From the NCBI RefSeq assembly GCF_009696325.1, contig NZ_VUME01000004.1, positions 1-64,000 on the forward strand: a stretch of 64,000 nt of DNA, in the 5' to 3' direction. This document shows positions 7,593-15,596 of the stretch, one piece after another. Made by a program: the position numbers and the translations under genes. The stretch's first letter is position 1. The number at the start of each line of letters is the position of its first letter. The notes beneath the pieces are model-generated. The model made no database searches. It was given only the letters and a program-made list of their open reading frames with translations, and was not told the origin of the DNA. This stretch comes from Collinsella sp. WCA1-178-WT-3 (M1) (lineage in GTDB: Bacteria; Actinomycetota; Coriobacteriia; Coriobacteriales; Coriobacteriaceae).

Positions 7593-8808
7593 CGACTTCC
7601 CCCATTTCCTCCAGGAGCCTGAGGTTCTCCATGGCCGCCTCCCTGATGTCCGCGTCCGCGTAGCGGGATTTCCCCTCCAGCGCCTCCATGTAGTGCTCGT
7701 CTGTATAATTGAACCTGCCGGTGCCCTGCGACGCATCGTGGACGGCGACGAGCTCTCCGGCGACGGTGACCCTGATCTGCCCGCCCGGCATGGTGATCAC
7801 CCTGGCCTTCTTCCCGATGCACCTGCGGGGCACGGACCACTCCCTGCCCGCGGCCCTGACCAGCATGGTCGGGGGCACCGTCTGGGTCCTGACGTCCCCG
7901 GCCATCTGCTCCAGCAGCGCCATGTTGCCCACCGGCCGCAGGTGCTCCTTCTCCCTCATGAACAGGACCGCCGGCGGCAGCCCCGTGGTCTCGTTCGGCT
8001 CCGCGTTGGACCTGGCCTCTATGTGGGCGATTATGCCGATGAGGTCGTCCTCGTCCTCGAAGTCGCCGTCGTAGACGGAGAGCCTGCCCAGGAAGCGGTT
8101 CGCGCTCTCGTCCTTGCCCTTCGTCTCCGGCGAGCCGGGCTTGCAGAGGTGCAGCTCGAACCCCGCCTCCCTGGCGAACCGCAGCACCCGCGGGCTCTTG
8201 ACGCGCCTGCGCCCCTCGAAGCCGACTTTCGCCGACATGTTGTCGGTGAGCCACTCCTCGGCGATGCCCCCGTAGAACGATATCGCGGAGATCCAGCATG
8301 CGAGCAGGTCGTCCCTGGTCCTTCCCCTCGTGTAGACGAACCTGTGCATCCTGGAGTACCCCAGGGTGGCGGAGAAGACGTTGAACTCGAACACCTCGCC
8401 GTGCCTGCTCACCATGCGCAGGTCCTCCTTCCAGTCGAACTGCAGCTGGCGGCCCATCGGGGTCTCGTATCGGGGATGGGCATCCTGCTCGGCCCCTCCG
8501 TCGAAGCGCACGTCGTGCTTGCGGCAGTAGTGCGTGAAGGCGTTGTAGCCGGGCAGGGACGGCCCCTTGCACCGATGCAGCAGGTACTCGTGCACCGCCT
8601 TCTTGGTGGCGCCGGGCATCGCGGCCTTCTGCGCGATCAGGTCGCCGTGCTTGTCGAAGCCGCTGGGGCGCCTGCACCTCCCGTCGTCGACATCCCCTCC
8701 CTCGTTCCAATACCGTGAGACGGTGTGGCGATCGAGGCCGTATCGCCTTCCGATCTCGCTGAAGTTGGGCTTCAGCCCGAGCTGCCTGTACATGTTCAGC
8801 TCGCCCAT
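7585..8808 (-). CDS. istA: IS21-family transposase IstA
   Basis: This 407-residue DDE transposase has an N-terminal HTH (FSEIGRRYGLDRHTVSRYW) and a retroviral-type catalytic core: Asp in MGRQLQFDWKED, Asp in WLTDNMSAKV and Glu in SPETKGKDES. A C-terminal beta-rich segment follows. The start at 8808 (MGELNMYRQLG) has GAGAGGAAC upstream; the frame stays open to 8952 but that part covers terminal repeats. It is translationally coupled to istB. Confidence 0.92.
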   Translation of the reverse strand: MGELNMYRQLGLKPNFSEIGRRYGLDRHTVSRYWNEGGDVDDGRCRRPSGFDKHGDLIAQKAAMPGATKKAVHEYLLHRCKGPSLPGYNAFTHYCRKHDVRFDGGAEQDAHPRYETPMGRQLQFDWKEDLRMVSRHGEVFEFNVFSATLGYSRMHRFVYTRGRTRDDLLACWISAISFYGGIAEEWLTDNMSAKVGFEGRRRVKSPRVLRFAREAGFELHLCKPGSPETKGKDESANRFLGRLSVYDGDFEDEDDLIGIIAHIEARSNAEPNETTGLPPAVLFMREKEHLRPVGNMALLEQMAGDVRTQTVPPTMLVRAAGREWSVPRRCIGKKARVITMPGGQIRVTVAGELVAVHDASQGTGRFNYTDEHYMEALEGKSRYADADIREAAMENLRLLEEMGEVDG

Positions 8809-8981
8809 GATGTTCCTCTCTTCCAATCCCGCTCCTTCCCGCCAGACAGATATCGAGGCGGGAAGAGCATATTCCCATTGGTCAAATCGGCAGAAATACG
8901 TTGGTGCGATCGGCGCAACTGCGTTGGTGCGATTGGCGCTGTATGTTGGCATAACTGGCGGGATTTATATTGGCATTAACA

Positions 8982-9606
8982 CCTCGCCGTGCGCGACGAG
9001 ATGCGCGACCGGGAGCGCTCCGAGAAGGAGTCCATCGCCGAGGACCTCGTCTTCGAGATGGAGCTCGTGCGCCAGGTGGAGATCAACATCGACTACATCC
9101 TGATGCTCGTCGAGCAGCGCCACGGCGACCACGTGAAGGACAGGGAGATCGCCGCGCGGATCATGTCCTCGGTGGCGGCGTCGCCCGAGCTGCGCGACAA
9201 GTCCGAGCTCATCGAGCGGTTCCTCGAGATCGCCGGCTTCGGGGAGGCGGACGCCCAGTTCGACATCGACCCGGCCGCGCCCGAGTCCGAGCGCCACGAC
9301 GCCGTCGAGCGCAACTGGCGCAAGTTCGTGGCCGACTCCATGGAGGACGAGATATCCGGCATCATCGAGGCCGAGAGGCTGAAGGCCGAGCCGACGCGCG
9401 ACCTCATGCACGAGGCGTTCGAGGTCGGCGGCGTGCCGCAGGAGGGCACCGCCGTGACGAGGGTCATGCCGCCCGGCTCGCGCTTCGGCGCGAAGGCCGA
9501 GGCGAGGGACAGACAACGCCACCGCGTGGCCGACCTGCTGTCCGGGTTCTACCGCAAGTACCGAAGCCTGACGGCCCACTACCCAATCGAGCTTCCCGAG
9601 GATTAG
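8982..9606 (+). pseudogene. hsdR: Type I restriction endonuclease HsdR, C-terminal remnant
   Basis: About 207 codons remain of a protein normally ~1000 residues. The text VFEMELVRQVEINIDYILMLV, the LRDKSELIERFLE helix, KAEPTRDLMHEAFE and PPGSRFG correspond to the conserved C-terminal helical region of HsdR that contacts the methylase core. The frame enters directly from the IS21 right end, so the motor and nuclease domains are lost. No hsdM or hsdS lies in the window. A hairpin terminator follows at 9619-9660. It cannot restrict DNA. Confidence 0.85.
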
Positions 9607-9618
9607 AAAGACAGCATG

Positions 9619-9660
9619 TAGGCCCTAATGATTCGCATTATCTCGAATCATTAGGGCCTA
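9619..9660 (+). terminator. Intrinsic terminator after the hsdR remnant
   Basis: A perfect 17-bp stem (TAGGCCCTAATGATTCG and its complement) with an 8-base loop, 13 bases after the stop. It may also serve the sortase transcript arriving from the other side. Confidence 0.8.
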
Positions 9661-9712
9661 TTCCTGAGTTCAAGAAATCATGACTATATTCTAGGAAGGA
9701 CATCTGCCTTAA

Positions 9713-10408
9713 TCAAAATGCTCTCCTGCAAACTAAAACGCTGCGGTATCGATCACCGCCAATCGCGGAAGAGCATGTCACCAAAGTGATAACAGAGTCG
9801 GACCCAGCGGAATCTGACTTCGCGCTAGCGTGCTCGGACAAAGAATTAAGCCAGGCCTTGAAGTCTGGCTCTCCAGCAAAGTCAAATCGTAGAAGCAAAT
9901 CAAATTTTTTAGGCACTCTCAAGCCGAACAACGGCCTATAGCGAGTGGTATTGCCATTTGCGTTCGTGAATGTCACGGCTCCAATATTTGCAAAACAATC
10001 CGTCCGATAACAATTCTGGAGCTCGGTAAAGCCAAGGTTTCCATATCCCATGTTATGGGCGTACACGAGCATATTCGTACTTGATGGCGATGAGCCTTCA
10101 GCTAAAAACGGACACCCGGAGAATGACGGCAAGCGATCGAAACCGTGATTGAGGTAGAGCCCGTTAAGGTCACCCTGGCGGCATGAGACAACGGGCGTTG
10201 AGATCGAGGTCCTTTCGACCGTAAGCCAACCGGCATAGTCCGGGTTCTCATCTTTTAGAGACGCGCCGCCGTCTGCTTGCGCTTTCTGCTCAGCCGCATT
10301 TGCGACATGTTGCGAGCTCCTGCTTGATGCGACTGCACCAACGGCACAGACAATATGGACGCAAGGGCTTTTTCCTTCCAAAAAAACAGGGTTAGAAATT
10401 GACCTCAT
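9713..10408 (-). CDS. Class B sortase
   Basis: This 231-residue cysteine transpeptidase joins sorting-signal proteins to the cell wall or to pilins. The class B opening NPDYAGWL, the catalytic His in VYAHNMGYGNLGF, Cys in LVTCSS and Arg in GDRYRSVLV are all present. The N-terminal hydrophobic stretch (about residues 15-28) is shorter than the usual membrane anchor, and no other start exists upstream before an in-frame TGA, so the N-terminus may be rebuilt. Its ATG lies in the centre of a 35-bp palindrome. No substrate gene is adjacent; the nearest LPxTG protein starts at 20179. Confidence 0.85.
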   Translation of the reverse strand: MRSISNPVFLEGKSPCVHIVCAVGAVASSRSSQHVANAAEQKAQADGGASLKDENPDYAGWLTVERTSISTPVVSCRQGDLNGLYLNHGFDRLPSFSGCPFLAEGSSPSSTNMLVYAHNMGYGNLGFTELQNCYRTDCFANIGAVTFTNANGNTTRYRPLFGLRVPKKFDLLLRFDFAGEPDFKAWLNSLSEHASAKSDSAGSDSVITLVTCSSAIGGDRYRSVLVCRRAF

Positions 10409-10568
10409 GTCAATTTCTAACCCTAGAAAGGATTGGCTTCATGTCAATAAAAATTGACTTCATGTCAATTTCGGTTGACCTCATGTCAATTTAAACCCAC
10501 CCTCAAAAGGGGGCATCCAATTCCGCATATCCGCAGGTAAACAAGTTGCAAAATTGACATGAAGTCAA
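10389..10568. promoter_or_regulatory. Array of TTGAC-N5-GTCAA palindromes upstream of the sortase
   Basis: Five copies of TTGAC[C/T]TCATGTCAA lie at 10399-10413, 10433-10447 (one mismatch), 10454-10468, 10475-10489 and, inverted, 10554-10568. The middle three start exactly 21 bp apart, two helical turns. The first is extended into a perfect inverted repeat with 15-bp arms (GGGTTAGAAATTGAC, 10389-10423) that covers the sortase start codon. This looks like a regulator or iteron array. Confidence 0.8.
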
Positions 10569-10892
10569 TTCCCCTTTTATATAGATATATAAGTTATAGA
10601 AATAGGTGTGGGCTGCCGAATCGTCATGAAGCCCGCCCCACCACAGAGCCACTCGGTTGACCCTTCAATCCGCGCTCGAAGCTCGCGTTCAACGCCCTTC
10701 CAACAGCCTGGAGCTAGGCATGGAGCCCCTACGGCTATCGAAAGCGCGCAGAACGCTCGCACTCGCTCGGGCCGTCCCCTGCCCCCTCGGACGGATGGAC
10801 GGACGCATCAACAATGATCCATCCGTCCGACCATCGGGACGCTATACCCCTCTACAGACAGCCCAGAATTATGGAATCCACGTGATTTGAGG
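10569..10892. other. Non-coding stretch before the right end of the element
   Basis: No gene is supported. One inverted repeat is present: CGGACGGATGG (10788-10798) and CCATCCGTCCG (10819-10829). The small open frames on either strand lack ribosome binding sites and family features. Confidence 0.4.
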
Positions 10893-10920
10893 GGTACCGT
10901 TTTGGGTACTCGTGGGGTAC
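10893..10920. promoter_or_regulatory. Putative integrase arm-type sites, right end
   Basis: GGTAC cores at 10893-10897, 10905-10909 and 10916-10920 (12- and 11-bp steps), each within GGGTAC. They mirror the triplet at 964-992 inside attL. Confidence 0.6.
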
Positions 10921-10930
10921 ACAAAGAAAA

Positions 10931-10958
10931 AGGTCAGAGACAACACCGTCTCTGACCT
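10931..10958 (-). terminator. Terminator downstream of tRNA-Lys
   Basis: An 11-bp perfect stem (AGGTCAGAGAC / GTCTCTGACCT) followed on the minus strand by TTTTTCTTT. The element supplies this replacement terminator; the original lies beyond attL. Confidence 0.85.
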
Positions 10959-10965
10959 GCGAAAA

Positions 10966-11013
10966 CTATGGTGGGCCGTCAGGGGTTCGAACCCTGGACC
11001 TTGGGATTAAAAG
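10966..11013. repeat. attR: 48-bp direct repeat within tRNA-Lys
   Basis: Identical to 806-853. Insertion here keeps tRNA-Lys complete because the element end restores its 3' half. Confidence 0.95.
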
Positions 11014-11044
11014 TCCCCTGCTCTGCCAGCTGAGCTAACGGCCC
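10969..11044 (-). tRNA. tRNA-Lys (anticodon TTT)
   Basis: A 76-base cloverleaf with acceptor GGGCCGT/ACGGCCC, D-loop AGCTGGCAG, anticodon loop CTTTTAA (anticodon TTT), T-loop GGTTCGAAC and encoded CCA. It is the integration target of the element to its left. Confidence 0.97.
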
Positions 11045-11072
11045 GCGGATGGCATTGTACCACGGTCTGAGA

Positions 11073-12353
11073 CTATTCCCAACTCCATTGGCCGTTCTGG
11101 AAAATCACAATTTCACGTCCATCAGGTGTAATGCCCGTAATATCGATGTCGTCCGTGCCAATCATAAAGTCAACGTGCGTGCTCGAAACGTTGACGCCAT
11201 GCTCCAGAAGTTCCTCTTTGGACATGTCATACCCGCTTTCGATGCACTCGGGAAAACCGACACCCAACGCAAGGTGACAGCTGGCGTTCTCGTCATAAAG
11301 TGTGTCGTAGAATAGAATGCCGCTTTCACGAATCGGTGTGTTCTTGGAAATAAGCGCGACCTCGCCCAGATGAGCAGCACCTTCATCGGTTTCAATAATG
11401 CTCGCAAGCGTTGCCTTACCCACACGAGCGTCATAGTCCACTACGCGGCCGTTCTCGAACTTAATCCAAAAATCGTCAACCTTATTGCCGTGGTGAATGA
11501 GCGGCATAGCCGAGTACACGATGCCGTCGGCGCGCATACGATCGGGCGAGGTGAAGACCTCCTCGGTGGGAATGTTGGGGAAGAAAGGGTGACCGTCGGG
11601 AGTTTTTCCCTTGCCGCCGGCCCACTCATGGCCTTTCGTCATTCCAATCGTCAGATCAGTTCCATTCGAAGCGGTGTAGTGCAGGGAATCAAATTGATTA
11701 TCGTTTAGGAAGCGCAGGTTCTTTTCGAATGTGGCGTCATGGAGCTCCCAGTCGCTCTCCGGGTCCTGGCCATCAGCACGAGCGGTGTGCAGAATCGCAT
11801 TCCACAGTTTATAGACTGCAACCTCATCGGCGTCTCCCGGGAATACCTCGCGCGCCCAAGCAGCGACCGGAGCGCCGGCGATGCACCACGGGTTAATGTT
11901 GTAGTCCAGTCCACGGCGGAAGACCTTACACTGCGTGTTCCTCGCCTTAGAAGCTGCGGCAGGCTTAGCGGGATCGATGCCCTTGAGGGCAGCAGGGTCC
12001 GTGCCCTCAATAAAGATAAAGCAGGCACCGTCCTGGGCAAACGAATCCAGCTGCATGCGCTTCCACTCGGGAGTCTGCTCAAAATAGCTTTTCTCGACAT
12101 GCTCGTAGGTAAGCCTCGTCACGGCATCGTCAGCCCAGATGACCGTCACGTGACCGGCACCGGCGTCATAAGCCTCCGCAACCACCACGCGCGCAAATGA
12201 CGCGCACTCGACGGGAGACTGAACGACGACCTCCTGACCGGGCTTAACGTTGACGCCCTTGCGGACAACGAGACGCGCATAATTTTTAATCTTGGGCTCC
12301 AGGGACTTCATACCCTCCAGAGCCTCTTCGACCGTCAGGGCAGCTCGAATCAT
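11073..12353 (-). CDS. M29-family aminopeptidase (AmpS/PepS type)
   Basis: This 426-residue cytosolic metallo-aminopeptidase removes N-terminal residues from peptides. The family's opening (KNYARLVVRKGVNVKPGQEV), a central region with FPNIPTEEVFTSPD, which contains a conserved metal-binding Glu, and C-terminal H-rich pieces (ASCHLALG, SSTHVDFMIGTDDIDI) agree with M29 peptidases of usual length (~410). I chose ATG 12353 because GGAG precedes it; a second ATG lies four codons upstream. It ends close to tRNA-Lys. Confidence 0.88.
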   Translation of the reverse strand: MIRAALTVEEALEGMKSLEPKIKNYARLVVRKGVNVKPGQEVVVQSPVECASFARVVVAEAYDAGAGHVTVIWADDAVTRLTYEHVEKSYFEQTPEWKRMQLDSFAQDGACFIFIEGTDPAALKGIDPAKPAAASKARNTQCKVFRRGLDYNINPWCIAGAPVAAWAREVFPGDADEVAVYKLWNAILHTARADGQDPESDWELHDATFEKNLRFLNDNQFDSLHYTASNGTDLTIGMTKGHEWAGGKGKTPDGHPFFPNIPTEEVFTSPDRMRADGIVYSAMPLIHHGNKVDDFWIKFENGRVVDYDARVGKATLASIIETDEGAAHLGEVALISKNTPIRESGILFYDTLYDENASCHLALGVGFPECIESGYDMSKEELLEHGVNVSSTHVDFMIGTDDIDITGITPDGREIVIFQNGQWSWE

Positions 12354-12384
12354 GTGCCACTCCATCTATCTACAGGACAGTAAA

Positions 12385-12413
12385 AAGGCGCGCCGCAAAA
12401 AACGACGCGCCTT
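12385..12413 (-). terminator. Terminator after the purC operon
   Basis: AAGGCGCG and CGCGCCTT pair around a purine-rich loop and are followed by TTTTTA on the minus strand, just past the stop of the small membrane protein. Confidence 0.75.
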
Positions 12414-12443
12414 ATATCTTAGCGATATCTATAGGTTGTAACG

Positions 12444-13022
12444 CTACCACTTCTTCTTGGAGGCCTTCTTGTCCTCTTTGGCAGCCGAGCGCTCGATAAT
12501 AGCGTTGAGCTTGTTATCGGACATGCCCTCGGCCTGCGCGCGATACATATTACGCAAGGGACGGATGCGCACGAAGTCGTAGATGAAGTCACCCAGAATG
12601 ACGATGTAGGACAAAACAATGCCGGCCATCTGGACGGGACTGGACACCATGCCAGCGGGAGCGAAGTACAGCGAAGACCAAATGGCCACGACGAGCACCA
12701 TGCCGATAGTAAGCACGGCCCACCAGATGCGGCGGCGCTTGGTGTAGTCCTCATCCTGCTTGAGAAGAATGCTCGACACCGTGTAGATGCGGTCCTCCTT
12801 GGCGCGCCGCTTAGCCTTGCGGGCGCGCTTCTCCTCTTTAGAGAGGCCCTCGAGGCTCTCGCCCTTCTCGAGCTCCTTGCGGCGTGCCTTGGATGATGCC
12901 GGCACGACGCGAACAGAACTCGCTGCCTGACGAGCTGGCTTGGCGGATGCGGCGGACTTGCGCGCAACCCCGGTAACCTCGTGGGATTGCGTGCGCTTGT
13001 TCGTGGCGCTGCGGGTACTCAC
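12444..13022 (-). CDS. Small two-helix membrane protein, unknown function
   Basis: This 192-residue protein begins with GTG directly after the purC stop (TAAGTG), so it is translationally coupled. Residues 1-80 are Ser/Ala/Lys/Arg-rich and basic. Two membrane helices follow (WWAVLTIGMVLVVAIWSSLYF and the stretch around MAGIVLSYIVILGDF), then a Lys-rich tail. Actinobacteria often encode such basic two-helix proteins near purine genes, but I cannot name a function. Confidence 0.75.
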   Translation of the reverse strand: MSTRSATNKRTQSHEVTGVARKSAASAKPARQAASSVRVVPASSKARRKELEKGESLEGLSKEEKRARKAKRRAKEDRIYTVSSILLKQDEDYTKRRRIWWAVLTIGMVLVVAIWSSLYFAPAGMVSSPVQMAGIVLSYIVILGDFIYDFVRIRPLRNMYRAQAEGMSDNKLNAIIERSAAKEDKKASKKKW

Positions 13023-13910
13023 TTACGCGTTCTCCTTCATGCTTGTAAACTGGGAGCCCGTGATGATCTGGAAGGCCTCGCGATAGCGCTCGGACGTGCC
13101 ATCGATGACCTCGGCGGGCAGATGCGGGGTCTCCCCCGTCATATCCCAGTTGGCCTTGAGCCAATTGCGGACGAATTGCTTGTCGTAGCTAGGCTGAATC
13201 TTACCCTCCTCGTAGCTGGCGGCAGGCCAGAAACGGCTGGAGTCGGGCGTGAGGCACTCGTCGATCAGCGTGACCTTGCCATCGATGACACCAAACTCAA
13301 ACTTGGTGTCGGCAATGATGATGCCACGGGTCGCTGCATACTCGGCGGCAGCTTTGTAGATCTTAAGAGACAGATCTCGGATCTGCGTGGCGATGTCCTC
13401 GCCAACGATCTCGCAGCAACGCTCAAACGAGATATTCTCGTCGTGATCACCGATCTCGGCCTTCGTGGACGGGGTGAACAGCGGCTCGGGGAGCTTGGAG
13501 GCCTCGGTCAGGCCCTCAGGCAGCTGGATGCCGCAGACGGTGCCGTTCTCGTCGTAGGTCTTCTTGCCCGAACCGGTCAGATAGCCGCGGACGATGCACT
13601 CGATAGGAATCGTCTGGGCCTTCTTAACCAGCATGGCGCGGCCTGCGAGATAGTCACGATACTCGGCAAACTCCTTGGGGAAATCCGCCGGATCGATGGA
13701 GACGAGGTGATTGGGGACGATATCGGCAAACTTGTCGAACCAGAACGCCGAGATACGGTTGAGCACCTCTCCCTTAAACGGAATTTCGTCGGGAAGAATA
13801 AAGTCGAACGCAGAAATGCGATCGGTGGCGACCATCAACAGGTTTTCGCCGGCATCGTAGATATCACGAACCTTGCCACGGGAATCCGGACGACGCTCCA
13901 TCGTTGTCAC
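13023..13910 (-). CDS. purC: Phosphoribosylaminoimidazole-succinocarboxamide synthase
   Basis: PurC (SAICAR synthetase) joins CAIR and aspartate using ATP in purine synthesis. The 295-residue sequence shows RGKVRDIYD, the ATP-grasp segment ATDRISAFDFILPDEIPFKG, the signature PIECIVRGYLTGSG and IIIADTKFEFG...LIDECLTPDSSRFW. GTG 13910 is chosen because AAGGAG lies eight bases upstream; ATG 13901 is an alternative. Its presence near purB, purA and purD is a loose clustering of purine genes. Confidence 0.96.
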   Translation of the reverse strand: MTTMERRPDSRGKVRDIYDAGENLLMVATDRISAFDFILPDEIPFKGEVLNRISAFWFDKFADIVPNHLVSIDPADFPKEFAEYRDYLAGRAMLVKKAQTIPIECIVRGYLTGSGKKTYDENGTVCGIQLPEGLTEASKLPEPLFTPSTKAEIGDHDENISFERCCEIVGEDIATQIRDLSLKIYKAAAEYAATRGIIIADTKFEFGVIDGKVTLIDECLTPDSSRFWPAASYEEGKIQPSYDKQFVRNWLKANWDMTGETPHLPAEVIDGTSERYREAFQIITGSQFTSMKENA

Positions 13911-14019
13911 GTGAGTCACTCCTTACCTAAATACGATAGAAATGCGGGTTCTTTCCCGCACGTTTTCGCAAACTCGGAGCGGCAGGGACGCGGCCCCTCC
14001 TTCACCGAATAGCGAAAAG

Positions 14020-15585
14020 CTAGTGCTCCATTGTAGTAGATGCCGCGTCCGCCGTGTGCTCGCGGGGCAGATGAATCGTAAAAGTCGTACCCTTTCCAAG
14101 CTCTGACTCCACGGATATGTAGCCATGGTGACGCTCGACGATCTGTTTAGTTACGGCGAGGCCGACGCCCAGGCCGCCAGCTTCGCGGGCGCGGCTGGCA
14201 TCGGCGCGCCAAAATCGTCCGAAGATACGCGACAGATCGTCCTTGGCAATACCGATACCGGTATCCGAAACGGCAATACTGACATGCTTGCGGTCACTGA
14301 GCACCGACACTACGACCCAACCGCCCTCGGGGGTGTAGCGCATGGCGTTGCTCATGAGGTTGATGACGCATTGCGTGATCATGTCGGGATCGGCCTCGAC
14401 GACATCGTCGTGCCCCTGGGTTTCATCTGCAAAGCGAAGGCGAAGGTCACGGTCGGCAAACAGACGCTCCTGGCCGTTCACAATCGATCGCACGAACGGA
14501 ACCATGTCCACCGGTTCGAGATTGAGCGGAGCCGTGCTGTTTTCCATACGCGATAGGTCGAGCATCTGCTGCACCAAACGAGCCAGGCGACGCGTCTCGG
14601 AAGCGACCGTCTCCAGATGCTCGTCGTCGGTGGGGTACACGCCGTCTTGCATGGCCTCGACCGTTGCAAGCATGGCCATGAGCGGTGTACGAAGCTCGTG
14701 TGCGACATCCGAGGTCAGGCGCTTTTCGTGCTTCATATCTTTCTCGAGCGAGGTGGCCATCTCGTCAAAGGTCTCACCCAGCTGATCGATTTCGTCATCG
14801 CCGCGCAAGCCCGTACGAGCAGACAGATCGCCGTCGCGAATTTGCTTGGCTGTGCTCGTAATACGATGAATTGGCTTGGTAAGCATGCGCGACACGAGCG
14901 ATCCGATAACGACCGAGATGCAGATTGCAACAACCGCGGCAAGAGCCATGGCGTTAAAGGTCTTCTCCCTAAACGCAGAATCTGCCTTAGTGAGCAGAGC
15001 GTCGGAGCCGATAGCCCATAGCTTTACCTGTCCGACATGCTCGCCAGAGGACGTAACGATTTCGACGTTGGCAACGCTATCGGAGTCGGTGGGCGCTGAC
15101 GAGACCGGGCTATGCGAGGCCTTTTTACCGCTCGAGCTGCTCGACGGCAATTCGCTCTCGCGCACATCGGCGGTCGCACTTGCCGAAGGCCATGAGTCGT
15201 CATAAACGACAACGCCCTTTTTGTTGACGACCTGCATACCCAGGTCGTCGGACACCAAGCTCGATGTCGCGACCGTGCGCAGCTCGCCCGCAGTCCAATT
15301 GCCGTTTTCCTCATACGACGTCGCAAGCTTTTCGGCAGCAGAATTGGCGATCTCGACGATATTGGAGCGCGTGTAATCCGAAAAGACGGTGCCCCACACA
15401 ACGGAGACAACGCCCACCAGCACCAATACCGTCATGAGCGATGTCAGGGCAAAAGCCAAAGCCATACGCGAGGGATAGCTCATCGCCGGCCGTGAATCGG
15501 AACGAGGCGTGTTCCAACTTGCCTTGGAACCCGCCTCGTTCTCCTGCTTGTGCTTTTGTCCGATTTCAAAGCGCGCAGGTGTCAT
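14020..15585 (-). CDS. Sensor histidine kinase (HAMP type)
   Basis: This 521-residue membrane kinase has a membrane helix (about 40-66), an extracytoplasmic sensor of about 130 residues, a second helix (about 190-215), HAMP, the dimerisation helix with phosphorylated His (DVAHELRTPL) and an ATPase domain with N-box (QCVINLMSNAMRYTPEG), DTGIGIAKDD and GLGVGLAV. It starts 11 bases after the response regulator stop, so the pair is one operon. The layout matches PhoR/BaeS-type kinases; the signal is unknown. Confidence 0.93.
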   Translation of the reverse strand: MTPARFEIGQKHKQENEAGSKASWNTPRSDSRPAMSYPSRMALAFALTSLMTVLVLVGVVSVVWGTVFSDYTRSNIVEIANSAAEKLATSYEENGNWTAGELRTVATSSLVSDDLGMQVVNKKGVVVYDDSWPSASATADVRESELPSSSSSGKKASHSPVSSAPTDSDSVANVEIVTSSGEHVGQVKLWAIGSDALLTKADSAFREKTFNAMALAAVVAICISVVIGSLVSRMLTKPIHRITSTAKQIRDGDLSARTGLRGDDEIDQLGETFDEMATSLEKDMKHEKRLTSDVAHELRTPLMAMLATVEAMQDGVYPTDDEHLETVASETRRLARLVQQMLDLSRMENSTAPLNLEPVDMVPFVRSIVNGQERLFADRDLRLRFADETQGHDDVVEADPDMITQCVINLMSNAMRYTPEGGWVVVSVLSDRKHVSIAVSDTGIGIAKDDLSRIFGRFWRADASRAREAGGLGVGLAVTKQIVERHHGYISVESELGKGTTFTIHLPREHTADAASTTMEH

Positions 15586-15596
15586 ATGTGATTTAC

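Larger units (their letters stand above)
6721..8981 (-). mobile_element. IS21-family insertion sequence
   Basis: It encodes istA and istB on the minus strand. Both ends begin TGT on reading inward and carry repeated GCACCAAC-type words (6746-6785 on the left; inverted at 8900-8975 on the right), the multiple terminal repeats typical of IS21. The ends given are estimates from the outermost TG...CA. No target-site duplication is visible: the left flank is the ABC-F promoter and the right flank is internal hsdR sequence, so a deletion next to the IS or recombination between copies is likely. Confidence 0.85.
806..11013. mobile_element. Integrated genetic element in tRNA-Lys (~10.2 kb)
   Basis: The element is defined by the 48-bp direct repeats at its two ends, a tyrosine integrase next to attL, an excisionase-like gene and integrase-arm-like repeats inside both ends. 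No relaxase, coupling protein, secretion, capsid or terminase gene is visible, so it looks like a satellite, a mobilisable element or a decayed larger element. Cargo includes an ABC-F ATPase, a class B sortase and an hsdR remnant. An IS21-family element has rearranged the middle. Confidence 0.9.

Noticed and set aside
10399-10489. Palindrome array considered as a CRISPR
   Set aside because: Repeats are 15 bp with 6-bp gaps of similar sequence, no spacers of 30 bp and no cas genes.
12981-14012. 343-residue plus-strand frame opposite purC
   Set aside because: Antisense shadow of purC caused by high GC at third positions.
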